Shown in pieces: positions 26,800 through 37,557 of a stretch of DNA of 64,000 bases (the first letter of the stretch is position 1; each line of letters begins with the position of its first letter). Position numbers and translations under genes: made by a program. The stretch spans positions 1 to 64,000 of the forward strand of contig CAJXBG010000007.1 of assembly GCA_913050215.1 (NCBI GenBank), written 5' to 3'. The notes below the pieces were generated by a model. That model did no database searches, was not told the DNA's origin, and was given only the letters and a program-made list of their open reading frames with translations. This DNA comes from an uncultured Gammaproteobacteria bacterium. GTDB taxonomy: Bacteria > Pseudomonadota > Gammaproteobacteria > Pseudomonadales > Azotimanducaceae.

Positions 26800-29016
26800 A
26801 TGGCATTCACGGTTAATCAGAAAGTGATTGCAGAAAAATACCGCAAAGAAAGCGTCGGAGCCCACGCTAAATTTATTAAAACGCTAGGGCTTTCACTATT
26901 TTTTCTGGTTGGTTTTGTAATGAATGCCACTGCTGCTCGAATGAGTGACATTGAGTTTTCTGCTTTGCCTGGTGATAAAACTGAAATTCGTATGATGTTC
27001 GATGGCCGCCCGCCTGCGCCAACCGGATATACCATCGAACAACCGGCCCGAATCGCCCTTGATCTCGACAATGTGACGAGTGGGCTAGCGTCAAAATATC
27101 ATTCACTGGGTACGGGTAACGCTCGAAGTGTCACGGTGATAGAAGCGGGTGACAGAACACGCGTTATCGTCGCTTTGGGCGAGCTCGTTGCTTATTCAAC
27201 TCGAATCGAAGGTCGCTCCCTTTATGTACTTGTTGGGAAACAGGACTCAGGTAGTTTCGATGCTGAAAGTAGTAATGGCTTGGTTAACGATCTTGAGCAA
27301 CCCATGGACTCGGGATATGCACCCGGCGGAACGTCAAGAGTAGAAGATGTCGATTTCAGACGAGGGGAGAGGGGAGAAGGGCGCGTTATTGTTCAGTTGT
27401 CAGACCCTAGTGTTGATGTTGACATTTCTTATGATGGCGGAAAAATACGTGTCGAGTTTAAAGAAACGCTGATTCCGGAACAATTACAACGACGGTTAGA
27501 TGTCACGGATTTTGCGACACCAGTCCTAAGTATAGATTCGCTGCCAGAAGCTCAAAATACAGTATTGCTAGTGGAACCCACGGGTGACTACGACTACTTG
27601 GCTTATCAGACCGATGATATGTTCACTCTTGAAGTGAAACCTGTCACTGGCGCGGAGCTTGAGTCTACAAGAGATCAAGCATTCAGATACCGTGGGGAAA
27701 AACTGTCTCTGAATTTTCAGGATGTCGAAATGCGCGCGGTACTTCAGTTGATTGCTGATTTTACTGATTTCAATCTAGTTGCGAGTGATACGGTGGCGGG
27801 AAGAATTACTTTGCGTCTCAAAAATGTTCCGTGGGACCAGGCGCTCGATATTATTATGAAGACCAAGGGTCTTGATAAGCGTGAAATTGGTAATGTGCTA
27901 ATGGTTGGACCCGCGGCAGAGTTGCAGGCCCGTGAAAAGCAAGAGCTTGAGTCTCGTCAGCAAATCTCTGAGCTGGCGCCGCTGCGAACCGAGTTTATCG
28001 AGATAAGGTATGCCAGTGCTTCTGAAATTTTTGCACTTTTCCAAGGCGCGGCAAATCGTTCGCAAGAAGATGGTTCGTCAGCGCGCAGCAAGGGTGTGAT
28101 CTCGAATAGAGGAAGCGTAATCGTCGACGAAAGAACAAATTCAATCATCTTGACGGAAACCGCTGATAAGATCGCTGAGTTCAGAGCTGTTCTGGATAAA
28201 CTTGATGTGCCTGTCCGTCAGGTGCTGATTGAAGCCAGAATTGTCTCGGCAAGTTCTAATGTCTCCGAGTCTATCGGCGTCAGGTGGGGTGGTATTGGAA
28301 CGGGTTCCTATGACAACGGTGAATCCAGCACATTTGCTGGTGGTTCGCTCGAAACGGTTAATGAAATTCGTATGCCGAGTGAAGATGGCTCGCTGGCATT
28401 CACAAGCCCGGATCATCTTGTCGTTGATCTCGGCGCCCAGGGACAGGGTGCAAGCAGTTTTGCAATAGGCGTTGTCAGCGGCAGCTATTTGCTGGATCTT
28501 GAGATTTCAGCTTTGGAGAGCCTCGGTGAAGCTGAAGTGATTGGTCGACCCAAAGTGATTACCGCTGATAAGCAGGAAGCCAGCATCTCTTCTGGGCAGG
28601 AAATTCCCTACGAATCAGCAACCGGTGGTGAAGGGTTGGGTGGTGCAAGCGGTACGACAACTTCATTTAAAGAAGTTGAGCTGAAGTTGACGGTAAAGCC
28701 ACAGATTACACCAGACGACAGAATCATTATGAAGCTGGATGTTAAGCAAGACACGGTAGGTGCTGTTACCGCCGGTGGTTTATCTATTGATACTAATAAT
28801 ATTGTGACTCAGGTGCTGGTTAACAACGGCGAAACAATTGTGCTCGGAGGGGTGTACAATACAAATACAACCCGGTCTATCACCAAGACGCCACTTTTGG
28901 GCGATATCCCCTACGTCGGGCGATTGTTCAAGCGGAATGTGGACCAGGTTCAAAAGTCTGAGTTGTTGATATTTATTACGCCTCGGATAATAGAAGACTC
29001 TCTGAGAAGCCGTTAA
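26800..29016 (+). CDS. pilQ: Type IV pilus secretin PilQ
   Basis: A 738-residue outer-membrane secretin. It has a signal sequence (about 25-48), two AMIN peptidoglycan-binding domains (about 48-290), N0/STN and N1 domains (LNFQDVEMRAVLQLIADFT, PWDQALDIIM), and the secretin channel with the signature VPLLGDIPYVGRLFK-type stretch (here KTPLLGDIPYVGRLFK). The C-terminus SELLIFITPRII is typical. ATG start with a GGGAG site. It is the last pil gene; aroK follows after 117 nt. Confidence 0.96.
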   Translation: MAFTVNQKVIAEKYRKESVGAHAKFIKTLGLSLFFLVGFVMNATAARMSDIEFSALPGDKTEIRMMFDGRPPAPTGYTIEQPARIALDLDNVTSGLASKYHSLGTGNARSVTVIEAGDRTRVIVALGELVAYSTRIEGRSLYVLVGKQDSGSFDAESSNGLVNDLEQPMDSGYAPGGTSRVEDVDFRRGERGEGRVIVQLSDPSVDVDISYDGGKIRVEFKETLIPEQLQRRLDVTDFATPVLSIDSLPEAQNTVLLVEPTGDYDYLAYQTDDMFTLEVKPVTGAELESTRDQAFRYRGEKLSLNFQDVEMRAVLQLIADFTDFNLVASDTVAGRITLRLKNVPWDQALDIIMKTKGLDKREIGNVLMVGPAAELQAREKQELESRQQISELAPLRTEFIEIRYASASEIFALFQGAANRSQEDGSSARSKGVISNRGSVIVDERTNSIILTETADKIAEFRAVLDKLDVPVRQVLIEARIVSASSNVSESIGVRWGGIGTGSYDNGESSTFAGGSLETVNEIRMPSEDGSLAFTSPDHLVVDLGAQGQGASSFAIGVVSGSYLLDLEISALESLGEAEVIGRPKVITADKQEASISSGQEIPYESATGGEGLGGASGTTTSFKEVELKLTVKPQITPDDRIIMKLDVKQDTVGAVTAGGLSIDTNNIVTQVLVNNGETIVLGGVYNTNTTRSITKTPLLGDIPYVGRLFKRNVDQVQKSELLIFITPRIIEDSLRSR

Positions 29017-29133
29017 GCCCGGTGGTCCGGAGAGCTTGTTGAAGATCCCTGAAACAACAATTAGGGGATTCCTGAAGAGATACGACTGCGTTCGTTCTGC
29101 AATTTTAATTTTATTCTCCGGAGCTATCCTCTA

Positions 29134-29685
29134 TTGAACTCCAACAACAATCTCTACAGCAATCAGAATGTTTTTCTGATTGGTCCCATGGGGGTGGGTA
29201 AAACAACGATTGGTAAAATGTTGGCAAAAGAGCTCGGCTTGCAATTTATCGATACCGATGAGGAAGTGGAGCGCAGAGCGGGTGCTAACATTGCCTGGAT
29301 ATTTGATGTTGAAGGGGAGGAAGGTTTTAGGACTCGCGAGACTAACGTGCTTGACGATCTGACGCAGCAATCAAAGGTGTTGCTGGCAACCGGTGGAGGG
29401 TCTATTCTGAAACTCGAAAATCGGCGATTCATTGGTTCCCGAGGTGTGGTGGTTTCACTCGAGACGACGGTTGAGATGCAGATAAAACGAACAGAGAAAG
29501 ACAAGAAACGACCACTGCTACAACAAGGCGATCCGAGAGAGATACTCACACGTTTGAAGGCGGAGCGGGATCCCATCTACCAGGAACTCGCAGATATTAG
29601 AATCACTCTGGGTGATAGTAATAGCCGAAAGGTTGTGAATTCAATTATTCGTAAGCTTGAGCAAGAAAACTACATCAAGGCATAG
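29134..29685 (+). CDS. aroK: Shikimate kinase AroK
   Basis: A 183-residue P-loop kinase for the fifth step of chorismate synthesis, phosphorylating shikimate. Walker A is GPMGVGKTT, the shikimate-binding DTDEEVE and LATGGGS segments are present, and a lid region has KDKKRPLL. The only sensible start is the TTG at 29134, since the next in-frame Met lies inside Walker A. CGGAG is about 10 nt upstream. It is followed 3 nt later by aroB. Confidence 0.96.
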   Translation: MNSNNNLYSNQNVFLIGPMGVGKTTIGKMLAKELGLQFIDTDEEVERRAGANIAWIFDVEGEEGFRTRETNVLDDLTQQSKVLLATGGGSILKLENRRFIGSRGVVVSLETTVEMQIKRTEKDKKRPLLQQGDPREILTRLKAERDPIYQELADIRITLGDSNSRKVVNSIIRKLEQENYIKA

Positions 29686-29688
29686 AAG

Positions 29689-30777
29689 TTGGAAACAGTT
29701 AATTTAGATCTTGGAGTGGACTCCTACTCGATATTTATTGGCGGGGGGTTGCTAGGTGATGGGGACTTGCTTCGACGACATATCGCAGGCAAACAGGTGC
29801 TTATTGTCACAAACGAGACGATTGCACCGCTGTATCTGGACCGGGTGCTAGCCCACTTATCTGGTTACCAAGTTGACGCGATAGCGCTACCAGACGGTGA
29901 GCAATACAAAACGCTCGATACGCTTAATCTTATTTTTACCCGTTTAATCGAGATGAATGCTAATCGGGGGGTGACATTACTGGCGTTAGGGGGTGGTGTT
30001 GTTGGAGATATGACGGGCTTTGCAGCGGCATGTTATCAGCGTGGTGTGTCCTTCATTCAGATTCCTACCACGGTACTCTCCCATGTCGATTCCTCTGTTG
30101 GGGGAAAAACAGCGGTGAATCATCCGCTTGGCAAGAACATGATTGGCGCCTTCCACCAGCCTAAAGCCGTGATCATAGATCCAGAGCTTCTTTCGTCTCT
30201 GCCAGAGCGCGAGCTTCGTGCCGGCTTGGCGGAAGTTATCAAGCATGGTGCGATGGCCAGTTTCGACGATTTTTGTTGGCTTGAAGAAAACATTTCCGAA
30301 ATATTGTCGCTCAACATTTCCAAACTGACCTTTGCACTGAAGAGAAATTGTCAAATTAAGGCCGACATCGTTTCTCAGGATGAAAAGGAGATGGGCGTCA
30401 GGGCGCTGCTCAATTTTGGTCATACCTTCGGGCATGCGATTGAAAACAGCATGGGATATGGTAACTGGCTTCACGGAGAGGCTGTGGCAGCTGGCATGGT
30501 AATGGCCGCTGATTTGTCTGTGCGATTAGGCATGTGCGAGCACGAAGACGCGCTTCGACTCAAAGATTTGATCGCTGCGTCCGGCCTGCCCACTGTTCCG
30601 CCTGAGGCTTCTGGCGTCGAATTTCTGAATATTATGTATCGGGATAAGAAAGTCACGGACGAAGGCTTAAAGTTAATTCTGTTACGTCGCTTAGGTCACG
30701 CGGAAATTGTTGAAGGCGTGAGCAAACAAGCAATGTTGGCTACCGTCAACGCAACAGAGCTTCTGTCGAGCAAATAG
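29689..30777 (+). CDS. aroB: 3-dehydroquinate synthase AroB
   Basis: A 362-residue NAD- and zinc-dependent enzyme for the second step of the shikimate pathway. Diagnostic parts are PDGEQYKTL, the GGGVVGDMTGFAA dinucleotide segment, QIPTTVLSHVDSSVGGKTAVNHP and the metal-ligand region NFGHTFGHAIE. It starts with TTG, as does aroK. The damX gene usually found downstream in gammaproteobacteria is absent; a 194-bp gap leads to the convergent gltD. Confidence 0.97.
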   Translation: METVNLDLGVDSYSIFIGGGLLGDGDLLRRHIAGKQVLIVTNETIAPLYLDRVLAHLSGYQVDAIALPDGEQYKTLDTLNLIFTRLIEMNANRGVTLLALGGGVVGDMTGFAAACYQRGVSFIQIPTTVLSHVDSSVGGKTAVNHPLGKNMIGAFHQPKAVIIDPELLSSLPERELRAGLAEVIKHGAMASFDDFCWLEENISEILSLNISKLTFALKRNCQIKADIVSQDEKEMGVRALLNFGHTFGHAIENSMGYGNWLHGEAVAAGMVMAADLSVRLGMCEHEDALRLKDLIAASGLPTVPPEASGVEFLNIMYRDKKVTDEGLKLILLRRLGHAEIVEGVSKQAMLATVNATELLSSK

Positions 30778-30921
30778 GGCACTAATCGAACGCTGATAAG
30801 GCAATAGACGACTCAATCAGCATCACGGAAATTCTACGGCCCGCTGCTTAACCCATCATCTTGATGTCATGGAGCAACGTACAGATCATGTAGACATCTC
30901 TTTGCAATTAGGCAGCAAGCG

Positions 30922-30955
30922 CTCTGAGCTTCTCATGTTATTGATGGGCTCAGAG
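30922..30955. other. Hairpin in the aroB-gltD convergent gap
   Basis: CTCTGAGC (30922-30929) and GCTCAGAG (30948-30955) form a perfect 8-bp stem with an 18-nt loop, lying 17 nt beyond the gltD stop. There is no clear T-tract on either side, so a terminator role is possible but not established. Confidence 0.35.
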
Positions 30956-30971
30956 GGTCAATTTACTACTA

Positions 30972-32426
30972 TTAAGCCGGTAGTTGGCTTGAGCCCATCA
31001 GATCGATATCAATAGCGCGTGCTACTTCTCTGCCTTCATTGATGGCTCGAACTACCAGGTCCTGACCTCTTCGACAATCGGCCGCGGCGTAGACCTTAGG
31101 GATTGACGTTTGATACTTCTCTTTGTCTGCAACAAAGTTTCCCCGGCCATCCGTTTCCATGCCGAGCGCCTCATTGAGATAGTGTTCAGGCTGAAGAAAA
31201 CCCATCGACAAAAAGACCAGATCTGCTTCCCATGTCTTTTCAGTGCCTGGAATTTCTTGAAGCTTGTCGTCAACATTGACGGTCACGATGCCTAACAGTT
31301 TGCCATCGCTGTCTCTGAGAAATTCTTTACTAGCAACCTGAAATACTCGTGGGTCGTCTCCAAATTTATCCCCGGCTTCCGCATGTCCGTAGTCTACCCT
31401 GTGGATTCTAGGCCACAGCGGCCATGGATTGTTCTGTGCCCGATCAATTGGTGGCTTTGGTAACAGTTCAAAATTCACCAGCGATTGGCAATTGTGCCTG
31501 ATCGATGTGCCGATACAATCGTTACCGGTGTCGCCGCCACCAATGACAATGACTTTTTTATCTGTAGCGGAGATGTAATTGCCATCTTCAAGATTAGAAT
31601 CCAGTAAGCTCTTAGTGTTTGCGGTTAGAAACTCCATCGCCAAATGAACGCCATCACCTTCGCGACCAGGAATATTCAGGTCACGGGCCAGTGTGGCACC
31701 GGTGGCAAGCAATACTGCGTCGTTATCGGCAACCAGCTTTGTGACATCAACGGCATTGTCGCCCTGACCACCAACATCTGCATTTGTGACAAAATTAATG
31801 CCTTCGGCACGCAGGATGTCGACCCGCCTGTCGACAAAGCGCTTGTCGAGTTTCATATTCGGAATGCCGTACATCAAAAGCCCGCCGATGCGATCGGCCC
31901 GCTCATAAACTGTGACGGTGTGGCCGGCACGATTTAATTGTGCCGCAGCTGTAAGACCCGCGGGCCCGGAGCCGACAATGGCGATAGACTTGTCGCTTCT
32001 GGACTCAGGTATCTCAGGGACTATCCAACCCTCATCAAAACCTTTATCGACGATTGAGCATTCTATGTTCTTAATGGTAACCGCAGGATCAGTAATGCCG
32101 AGCACACAGGCGCCTTCGCAGGGTGCAGGGCAAACCCGACCGGTAAATTCTGGGAAATTGTTGGTTTTGTGGAGCCTATCCAGCGCTTCTCGCCAGCGGT
32201 TTCGATAGACCAGGTCATTCCACTCGGGAATCAGATTGTGTACGGGGCAACCATTGGCAGATTGACAAAAAGGTACGCCACAGTCCATACAGCGAGCGCC
32301 CTGAGTTTGAAGGTGTTCCGGCTGATGATCCGTGTATATTTCCTTGAAGTCGAGGGACCGCTCACTCGCATCGCGATAGGGTTCTACCTCACGTTCAAAT
32401 TCTTTGAATCCAGTAACTTTTCCCAT
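30972..32426 (-). CDS. gltD: Glutamate synthase (NADPH) small subunit
   Basis: A 484-residue FAD- and Fe-S-containing beta subunit that passes electrons from NADPH to GltB. The N-terminal cysteine clusters ([23 protein letters not shown]) bind [4Fe-4S] centres. The FAD-binding [13 protein letters not shown] and the NADPH-binding GGGDTGNDC are both intact. It is 57 nt downstream of gltB in the same operon. Confidence 0.97.
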   Translation of the reverse strand: MGKVTGFKEFEREVEPYRDASERSLDFKEIYTDHQPEHLQTQGARCMDCGVPFCQSANGCPVHNLIPEWNDLVYRNRWREALDRLHKTNNFPEFTGRVCPAPCEGACVLGITDPAVTIKNIECSIVDKGFDEGWIVPEIPESRSDKSIAIVGSGPAGLTAAAQLNRAGHTVTVYERADRIGGLLMYGIPNMKLDKRFVDRRVDILRAEGINFVTNADVGGQGDNAVDVTKLVADNDAVLLATGATLARDLNIPGREGDGVHLAMEFLTANTKSLLDSNLEDGNYISATDKKVIVIGGGDTGNDCIGTSIRHNCQSLVNFELLPKPPIDRAQNNPWPLWPRIHRVDYGHAEAGDKFGDDPRVFQVASKEFLRDSDGKLLGIVTVNVDDKLQEIPGTEKTWEADLVFLSMGFLQPEHYLNEALGMETDGRGNFVADKEKYQTSIPKVYAAADCRRGQDLVVRAINEGREVARAIDIDLMGSSQLPA

Positions 32427-32483
32427 AACTTTCTCTACTGTTGTTGCATCAGCTGTTGGCTCGTGGAGACCTGGTAGTCTGTG

Positions 32484-35400
32484 TTAACTGGCCAAGGCTG
32501 TTTGTTGTTGTTCCATTAACACTCTTTTGTAATCCGTTGGCATGACCTTGACGAATCGCTTCAGTTGCTGATCCCAGTCATTCAGAATTGATTCGGCGAG
32601 TGTCGATTGCGTATACCGATGGTGGTTTTCGATCATTTGCTTGAGTTCAGTAATATCTGATTTTTCAGAGAGTGCTTCTAGTTCGAATGTCTCGGTATTG
32701 CATCGGCTTTCAAATTCGCCATCAACATCCAGAACATAGGCGACGCCACCACTCATGCCCGCACCAAAGTTGCGCCCGGTTTCACCCAGGATCGCTACGC
32801 GGCCACCGGTCATATATTCACAACCATGATCTCCGATTCCTTCGACGACGGCCGAGGCACCACTGTTCCTGACACAGAAACGTTCCGCGGCAATACCCCT
32901 GAAATAGGCTTCCCCGCTAGTAGCGCCGTAAAGCACAACGTTACCAACAAGAATGTTTTCTTCAGCAACGAACGAGCTTTCTTTTGGTGGGTAAACGGCA
33001 ATTTTTCCACCGGACAATCCCTTGCCGACAAAATCGTTTGCATCTCCCTCTACCTCGATCGTAATACCTTTCGCCAGCCAAGCGCCAAGGCTCTGTCCAG
33101 CGGAACCAAGCAGTTTGATGGAGATTGTATCGTCGGCAAGCAGTTTGCCTTCGGTGGCTTTTGCCAGTTCATGAGACAGCATTGTTCCGACGACCCGGTT
33201 GATATTGAGTACGGGTAACTCGATATTAACCGCTTCACCATTTTGAAGCGCCGGTTGTGACAGTTTGATCAATTCGTTATCGAGGGCTTTTTCGAGACCA
33301 TGGTCTTGATCAATCACCCTGTAAACTTCTGTACCTTCGTAAATCTTTTTAGCCGGTGTCAAAATTGAGCTGAAATCCAGTCCCTTGGCTTTCCAATGAT
33401 TTAGCACGTCAGCCGTTTCGAGCGCATCGACCCGGCCAACCATTTCATTCACCGTTCGAAAACCTAGTTTGGCCATAATCTCTCGCAGGTCTTCTGCCAC
33501 CATAAAGAGATAGTTGACGACATTGTCAGGATTACCTTTGAATTTTTTCCGCAGTTCTGCGTCCTGGGTTGCGATACCTACAGGACAGGTGTTCAGATGG
33601 CACTTTCGCATCATGATGCAACCTAGCGTAACAAGGGGCGCGGTTGCGAATCCAAATTCCTCTGCGCCTAACAGCGCTGCGATGGCGACATCTCGTCCCG
33701 TTTTAATCTGTCCGTCAGTCTGCAGATAAACTCTTGAGCGAAGGTTGTTCATGACCAGCGTCTGGTGAGTCTCTGCTAGTCCCAGTTCCCAAGGTATGCC
33801 GGCATGTTTGATCGATGTGATAGGCGAAGCTCCGGTGCCACCATCATGCCCTGCAATTACAATGTGGTCGGCTTTCGCTTTTGTCACGCCAGCGGCGATC
33901 GTACCGACACCGATTTCAGCACCCAGTTTTACGCTGATACGCGCAGACGGATTTGCGTTTTTGAGGTCATGGATAAGCTGAGCCATATCCTCAATGGAGT
34001 AAATGTCGTGATGCGGAGGCGGGCTTATAAGCCCAACGCCGGGCGTGGAATGCCGTATTCGAGCAATTGTTTCATCTACCTTGCCGCCAGGTAACTCGCC
34101 GCCTTCACCGGGTTTCGCACCCTGAATGATTTTTATCTGCAGCTCGTCTGAATTTGCCAGGTACCAGATCGTCACGCCAAACCGCCCTGAAGCGACCTGT
34201 TTAATTGCTGAGCGCTTCGAGTCACCATCTGCCATTGGTTGGAATCTGATCGGGTCTTCGCCACCTTCGCCGGTGTTTGATTTGCCGCCAAGGCGGTTCA
34301 TCGCGACCGCCAAGCTCTCATGAGCCTCTGCTGAAATCGAGCCAAAGCTCATCGCGCCGGTGCAAAATCGTTTGACAATTTCTTTGGCAGACTCAACTTC
34401 TGAGATGTCGATCGACCCGCCGTTGACGTCTTGCTTAAAAGACAGAAGCCCGCGGAAGGTTGCCTTTCTTGTGGCTTCACCGTCGGCATGATCGGCAAAT
34501 TGGCGATAGGCATCATTGTCGTTAGTCTTAGCTGCCACCTGTAAATTTGATATCGATGTTGGATCCCACATGTGGGTATCACCATTTCTTCGCCAGTGAA
34601 TGTCACCTGGGTTTGGCAGAATGGGGATCAGGTTTGAAGCGCGCTCGGGGTATCCCAGACGATGCCGCTGAAGCATTTCTTCATACAATACCTCAAAGTT
34701 AACACCTTCAACTCGACTTGCCGTGTTGGTGAAGCAGCGATCGATGATTTCTGACGCTAGGCCGATTGCTTCGAAGATTTGTGCACCCTTGTAGGACTGA
34801 AGAGTGGATATCCCCATTTTGGCCATGACTTTTAACATGCCTTTAGCGACTGCTTTTTTGTAGGCAGCAACAACGGCGTTTGAATCAGGAAATGCCGTAT
34901 CTGAAAGCAAATTGTCTTTCTGGGCTTGCCATAGAGACTCAAATGCCAGGTATGGATTAATCGCATCAGCACCAAACCCGGATAGCAAGCAGTGGTGGTG
35001 TACCTCCCTTGCTTCCCCAGTTTCAATTACGACGCCTATCTGAGTACGTTTTTCATTTTTATTCAGATGATGGTGAACAGCACCGCAGGCTATTAACGCA
35101 CTGATTGGCATGCGCTCTGCAGAGATGTTCCTATCAGACAAAATGACCAGTGAATAGCCTTCAGCGATGGCTTCCTCGGCTTCAATACAAATACGAGACA
35201 ACGCAGAGATAAATCCTTCGTGCCCATGGGATCGTTCGAAAGTGATATCGATGGTCTTGGAGCGCCAGCCTCTATGGTCCATATCTTTCAATGAACTAAG
35301 CTCTTCATTGCTAATTATCGGATGCGGCACCTTTAGCCTGTTAGCGTGTGCTTCGCTGGTTTCGAGCACGTTGCCCTCGGGACCAATAAAGCATTCCAGC

Positions 35401-37061
35401 GACATAACAACCTCTTCCCTGATTGAATCAATCGCGGGATTCGTGACCTGGGCGAATAGCTGTTTAAAATAATCGTAGATCATACGAGACTTGTCTGAAA
35501 GGCATGCTAATGCCGAATCATTGCCCATCGAACCCAGTGGGTCTCTGGCTTCGGTAACCATCGGTAGCAACATGAATTGCATGGTTTCGACCGTGTAGCC
35601 AAACGCCTGCATACGCGGGATAAGCGTTTCCTCTTGAAAGCCATAGTGATCTTTAACTTTTGGAATTTCTGCTAGCTCAATTTTTTGATTCGCGAGCCAT
35701 TTGCCATAGGGGCGTTGACTAGCAAAGCGATTCTTTAGCTCCTCATCAGGAATCATGCGCCCTTCATCAAAGTCGATGAGAAACATTTTGCCCGGTTGCA
35801 GCCGCCCCTTGAGCTTGACGTTCGCTGGCTCAACCGGCAGCACTCCGACCTCGGAAGCCATGATGACTTTGTCGTCATGTGTCACATAATAGCGACTGGG
35901 TCGCAGACCGTTTCGGTCAAGTACGGCGCCGATGTAGAGCCCGTCGGTGAATACGATTGATGCCGGTCCATCCCAAGGTTCCATGAGCGCCGAATGGTAC
36001 TCGTAAAAGTCTCGCTTGGTCTGATCCATATTGACGTCGGATTGCCATGCCTCAGGGATCATCATCATGACGGATTCCTGCAGGGTTCTGCCGGACAGCA
36101 ATAAAAACTCGAGGACGTTATCGAAAGTCCCTGAATCTGAAAAATCAGGCTCAACAATAGGAAACAGCTTCTTGATATCTTCGCCAAACAGGGTCGATTC
36201 GACGACACCCTGACGCGCATGCATAGAATTTCGGTTACCACGCAATGTGTTAATTTCACCATTGTGGCTCATGTACCGGTTAGGTTGCGCCCGATCCCAT
36301 GATGGAAAAGTATTGGTGCTGAAGCGAGAGTGGACCATGGCCAAGTGAGTGGTAAAACGGGTGTCCTGTAAATCCTCGTAAAAAGGGAACAACTGTCCCG
36401 GTGTGAGCATGCCTTTGTAAACTATCACCCTGCTCGACAGACTGCAGGCATAAACCATGTGGGCTTCTTTAAGATCGGAATTTCTTCTTAACGTCTCGGT
36501 GAACCGACGTCGGATGACGTAGAGCTTGCGCTCAAATGCATCGGAATCAACTGATTCTCCGAGTTGATTAGCGGCAACAAATAATTGAAGAATTGCTGGC
36601 TGCGCGCTCAGGGCTGCCGGACCTACGTCGGCGCCAATAAAGTCAATAGGTACGTTTCTCCAGGCAAGAAAAGTTTGGCCTTCGTCTGCGATAATCGCTT
36701 CGATTTGTGCTTGGCAGTGATGCCTTTCATCCGCGTTGGTAGGTAAGAAAATGTTTCCCACAGCATATTCGCCGGGGGCCGGCAGATTGATTTTCAATTC
36801 ATCCGCGAGTTCTGTGTAGAGGCTATGGGGTTGCGCGCATAGAATCCCCGCACCATCGCCAGTGTTCTCTTCAAAGCCGCAACCGCCGCGATGGTCCATC
36901 CTGGAGTTGATGTGGTAGGCATCCAACATGATTTGATGGCTGGGTACACCTTTTATGTTGGCCACAAAACCGACGCCACACGCATCTTTTTCATTTGCGG
37001 GGTCGTAAAGGCCCTGTTTCTCCGGCAATTGGCCCGGAGCTACAATTTGATTGTCTATCAT
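32484..37061 (-). CDS. gltB: Glutamate synthase (NADPH) large subunit
   Basis: About 1525 residues. The N-terminal class II glutaminase domain uses the Cys of DACGVGFV (C28 with this start) after propeptide removal. Next come the central domain, the FMN-binding synthase domain, the 3Fe-4S cysteines (MMRKCHLNTCPVGIATQ) and the C-terminal beta-helix with the repeated G-containing strands. It converts glutamine and 2-oxoglutarate to two glutamates. The ATG at 37061 is preferred because GAGAGAAG lies about 5 nt upstream; a GTG at 37115 would give an 18-residue longer propeptide. Confidence 0.96.
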   Translation of the reverse strand: MIDNQIVAPGQLPEKQGLYDPANEKDACGVGFVANIKGVPSHQIMLDAYHINSRMDHRGGCGFEENTGDGAGILCAQPHSLYTELADELKINLPAPGEYAVGNIFLPTNADERHHCQAQIEAIIADEGQTFLAWRNVPIDFIGADVGPAALSAQPAILQLFVAANQLGESVDSDAFERKLYVIRRRFTETLRRNSDLKEAHMVYACSLSSRVIVYKGMLTPGQLFPFYEDLQDTRFTTHLAMVHSRFSTNTFPSWDRAQPNRYMSHNGEINTLRGNRNSMHARQGVVESTLFGEDIKKLFPIVEPDFSDSGTFDNVLEFLLLSGRTLQESVMMMIPEAWQSDVNMDQTKRDFYEYHSALMEPWDGPASIVFTDGLYIGAVLDRNGLRPSRYYVTHDDKVIMASEVGVLPVEPANVKLKGRLQPGKMFLIDFDEGRMIPDEELKNRFASQRPYGKWLANQKIELAEIPKVKDHYGFQEETLIPRMQAFGYTVETMQFMLLPMVTEARDPLGSMGNDSALACLSDKSRMIYDYFKQLFAQVTNPAIDSIREEVVMSLECFIGPEGNVLETSEAHANRLKVPHPIISNEELSSLKDMDHRGWRSKTIDITFERSHGHEGFISALSRICIEAEEAIAEGYSLVILSDRNISAERMPISALIACGAVHHHLNKNEKRTQIGVVIETGEAREVHHHCLLSGFGADAINPYLAFESLWQAQKDNLLSDTAFPDSNAVVAAYKKAVAKGMLKVMAKMGISTLQSYKGAQIFEAIGLASEIIDRCFTNTASRVEGVNFEVLYEEMLQRHRLGYPERASNLIPILPNPGDIHWRRNGDTHMWDPTSISNLQVAAKTNDNDAYRQFADHADGEATRKATFRGLLSFKQDVNGGSIDISEVESAKEIVKRFCTGAMSFGSISAEAHESLAVAMNRLGGKSNTGEGGEDPIRFQPMADGDSKRSAIKQVASGRFGVTIWYLANSDELQIKIIQGAKPGEGGELPGGKVDETIARIRHSTPGVGLISPPPHHDIYSIEDMAQLIHDLKNANPSARISVKLGAEIGVGTIAAGVTKAKADHIVIAGHDGGTGASPITSIKHAGIPWELGLAETHQTLVMNNLRSRVYLQTDGQIKTGRDVAIAALLGAEEFGFATAPLVTLGCIMMRKCHLNTCPVGIATQDAELRKKFKGNPDNVVNYLFMVAEDLREIMAKLGFRTVNEMVGRVDALETADVLNHWKAKGLDFSSILTPAKKIYEGTEVYRVIDQDHGLEKALDNELIKLSQPALQNGEAVNIELPVLNINRVVGTMLSHELAKATEGKLLADDTISIKLLGSAGQSLGAWLAKGITIEVEGDANDFVGKGLSGGKIAVYPPKESSFVAEENILVGNVVLYGATSGEAYFRGIAAERFCVRNSGASAVVEGIGDHGCEYMTGGRVAILGETGRNFGAGMSGGVAYVLDVDGEFESRCNTETFELEALSEKSDITELKQMIENHHRYTQSTLAESILNDWDQQLKRFVKVMPTDYKRVLMEQQQTALAS

Positions 37062-37139
37062 CGAGGCTTCTCTCAAATTTATGCGAGTGTCTAATTCGTT
37101 GGTGCTTAAGCTCACTCTTTAGGTATAGCTGAGGTACGT

Positions 37140-37156
37140 ATCAGGCAAATCCTGAT
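37140..37156 (-). other. Stem-loop ATCAGG-N5-CCTGAT in the gltB leader
   Basis: A perfect 6-bp inverted repeat with a 5-nt loop, about 80 nt before the gltB ATG. It lies just downstream, in the direction of transcription, of a second longer hairpin. Confidence 0.3.
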
Positions 37157-37165
37157 CTGCGTAGC

Positions 37166-37188
37166 ATTTTTAGCAAAAAGCTAAAAAT
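37166..37188 (-). other. Stem-loop ATTTTTAGC-N5-GCTAAAAAT in the gltB leader
   Basis: A perfect 9-bp inverted repeat with a 5-nt homopolymer loop. It lies between the predicted gltB promoter and its start codon, so it would form in the leader RNA or act as an operator. Confidence 0.4.
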
Positions 37189-37257
37189 AGTGACTCTTTT
37201 GGAGTTCGCGTTAGGTGATCGGACACTGGGTAAAGTGCGCAATCTAGCGGACTTGGC

Positions 37258-37285
37258 ACAATACCACCGAGGCCGACAAAGTCAA
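37258..37285 (-). promoter_or_regulatory. Predicted sigma-70 promoter of gltBD
   Basis: On the minus strand, TTGACT (37285-37280) and TATTGT (37263-37258) are spaced by 16 nt. Predicted transcription start is near 37251, leaving a leader of about 190 nt to the ATG. Confidence 0.45.
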
Positions 37286-37557
37286 GACTTTAGGCACGGT
37301 GCGCGCCGATACATTGAAAGTTAAGTTGTTGAAATATATGAAAATATGAAAACTGGAGGTTTGATGAAGGTGCAATATTTGTCCTTTCCCGTCGCAAAGT
37401 GAGGAATATTGTAAGGAGTTTAAGGAATGGCACTATAATCAATTCGATTCGGGTATAATTCGTTCCCCAGAAATCAGGGCTGGTATGAAACAGACAGGGA
37501 ATCGCCGTTTGGCAGTCAAAGATTTCAAATAAACAGCATGATTGATTCGACACTCTG

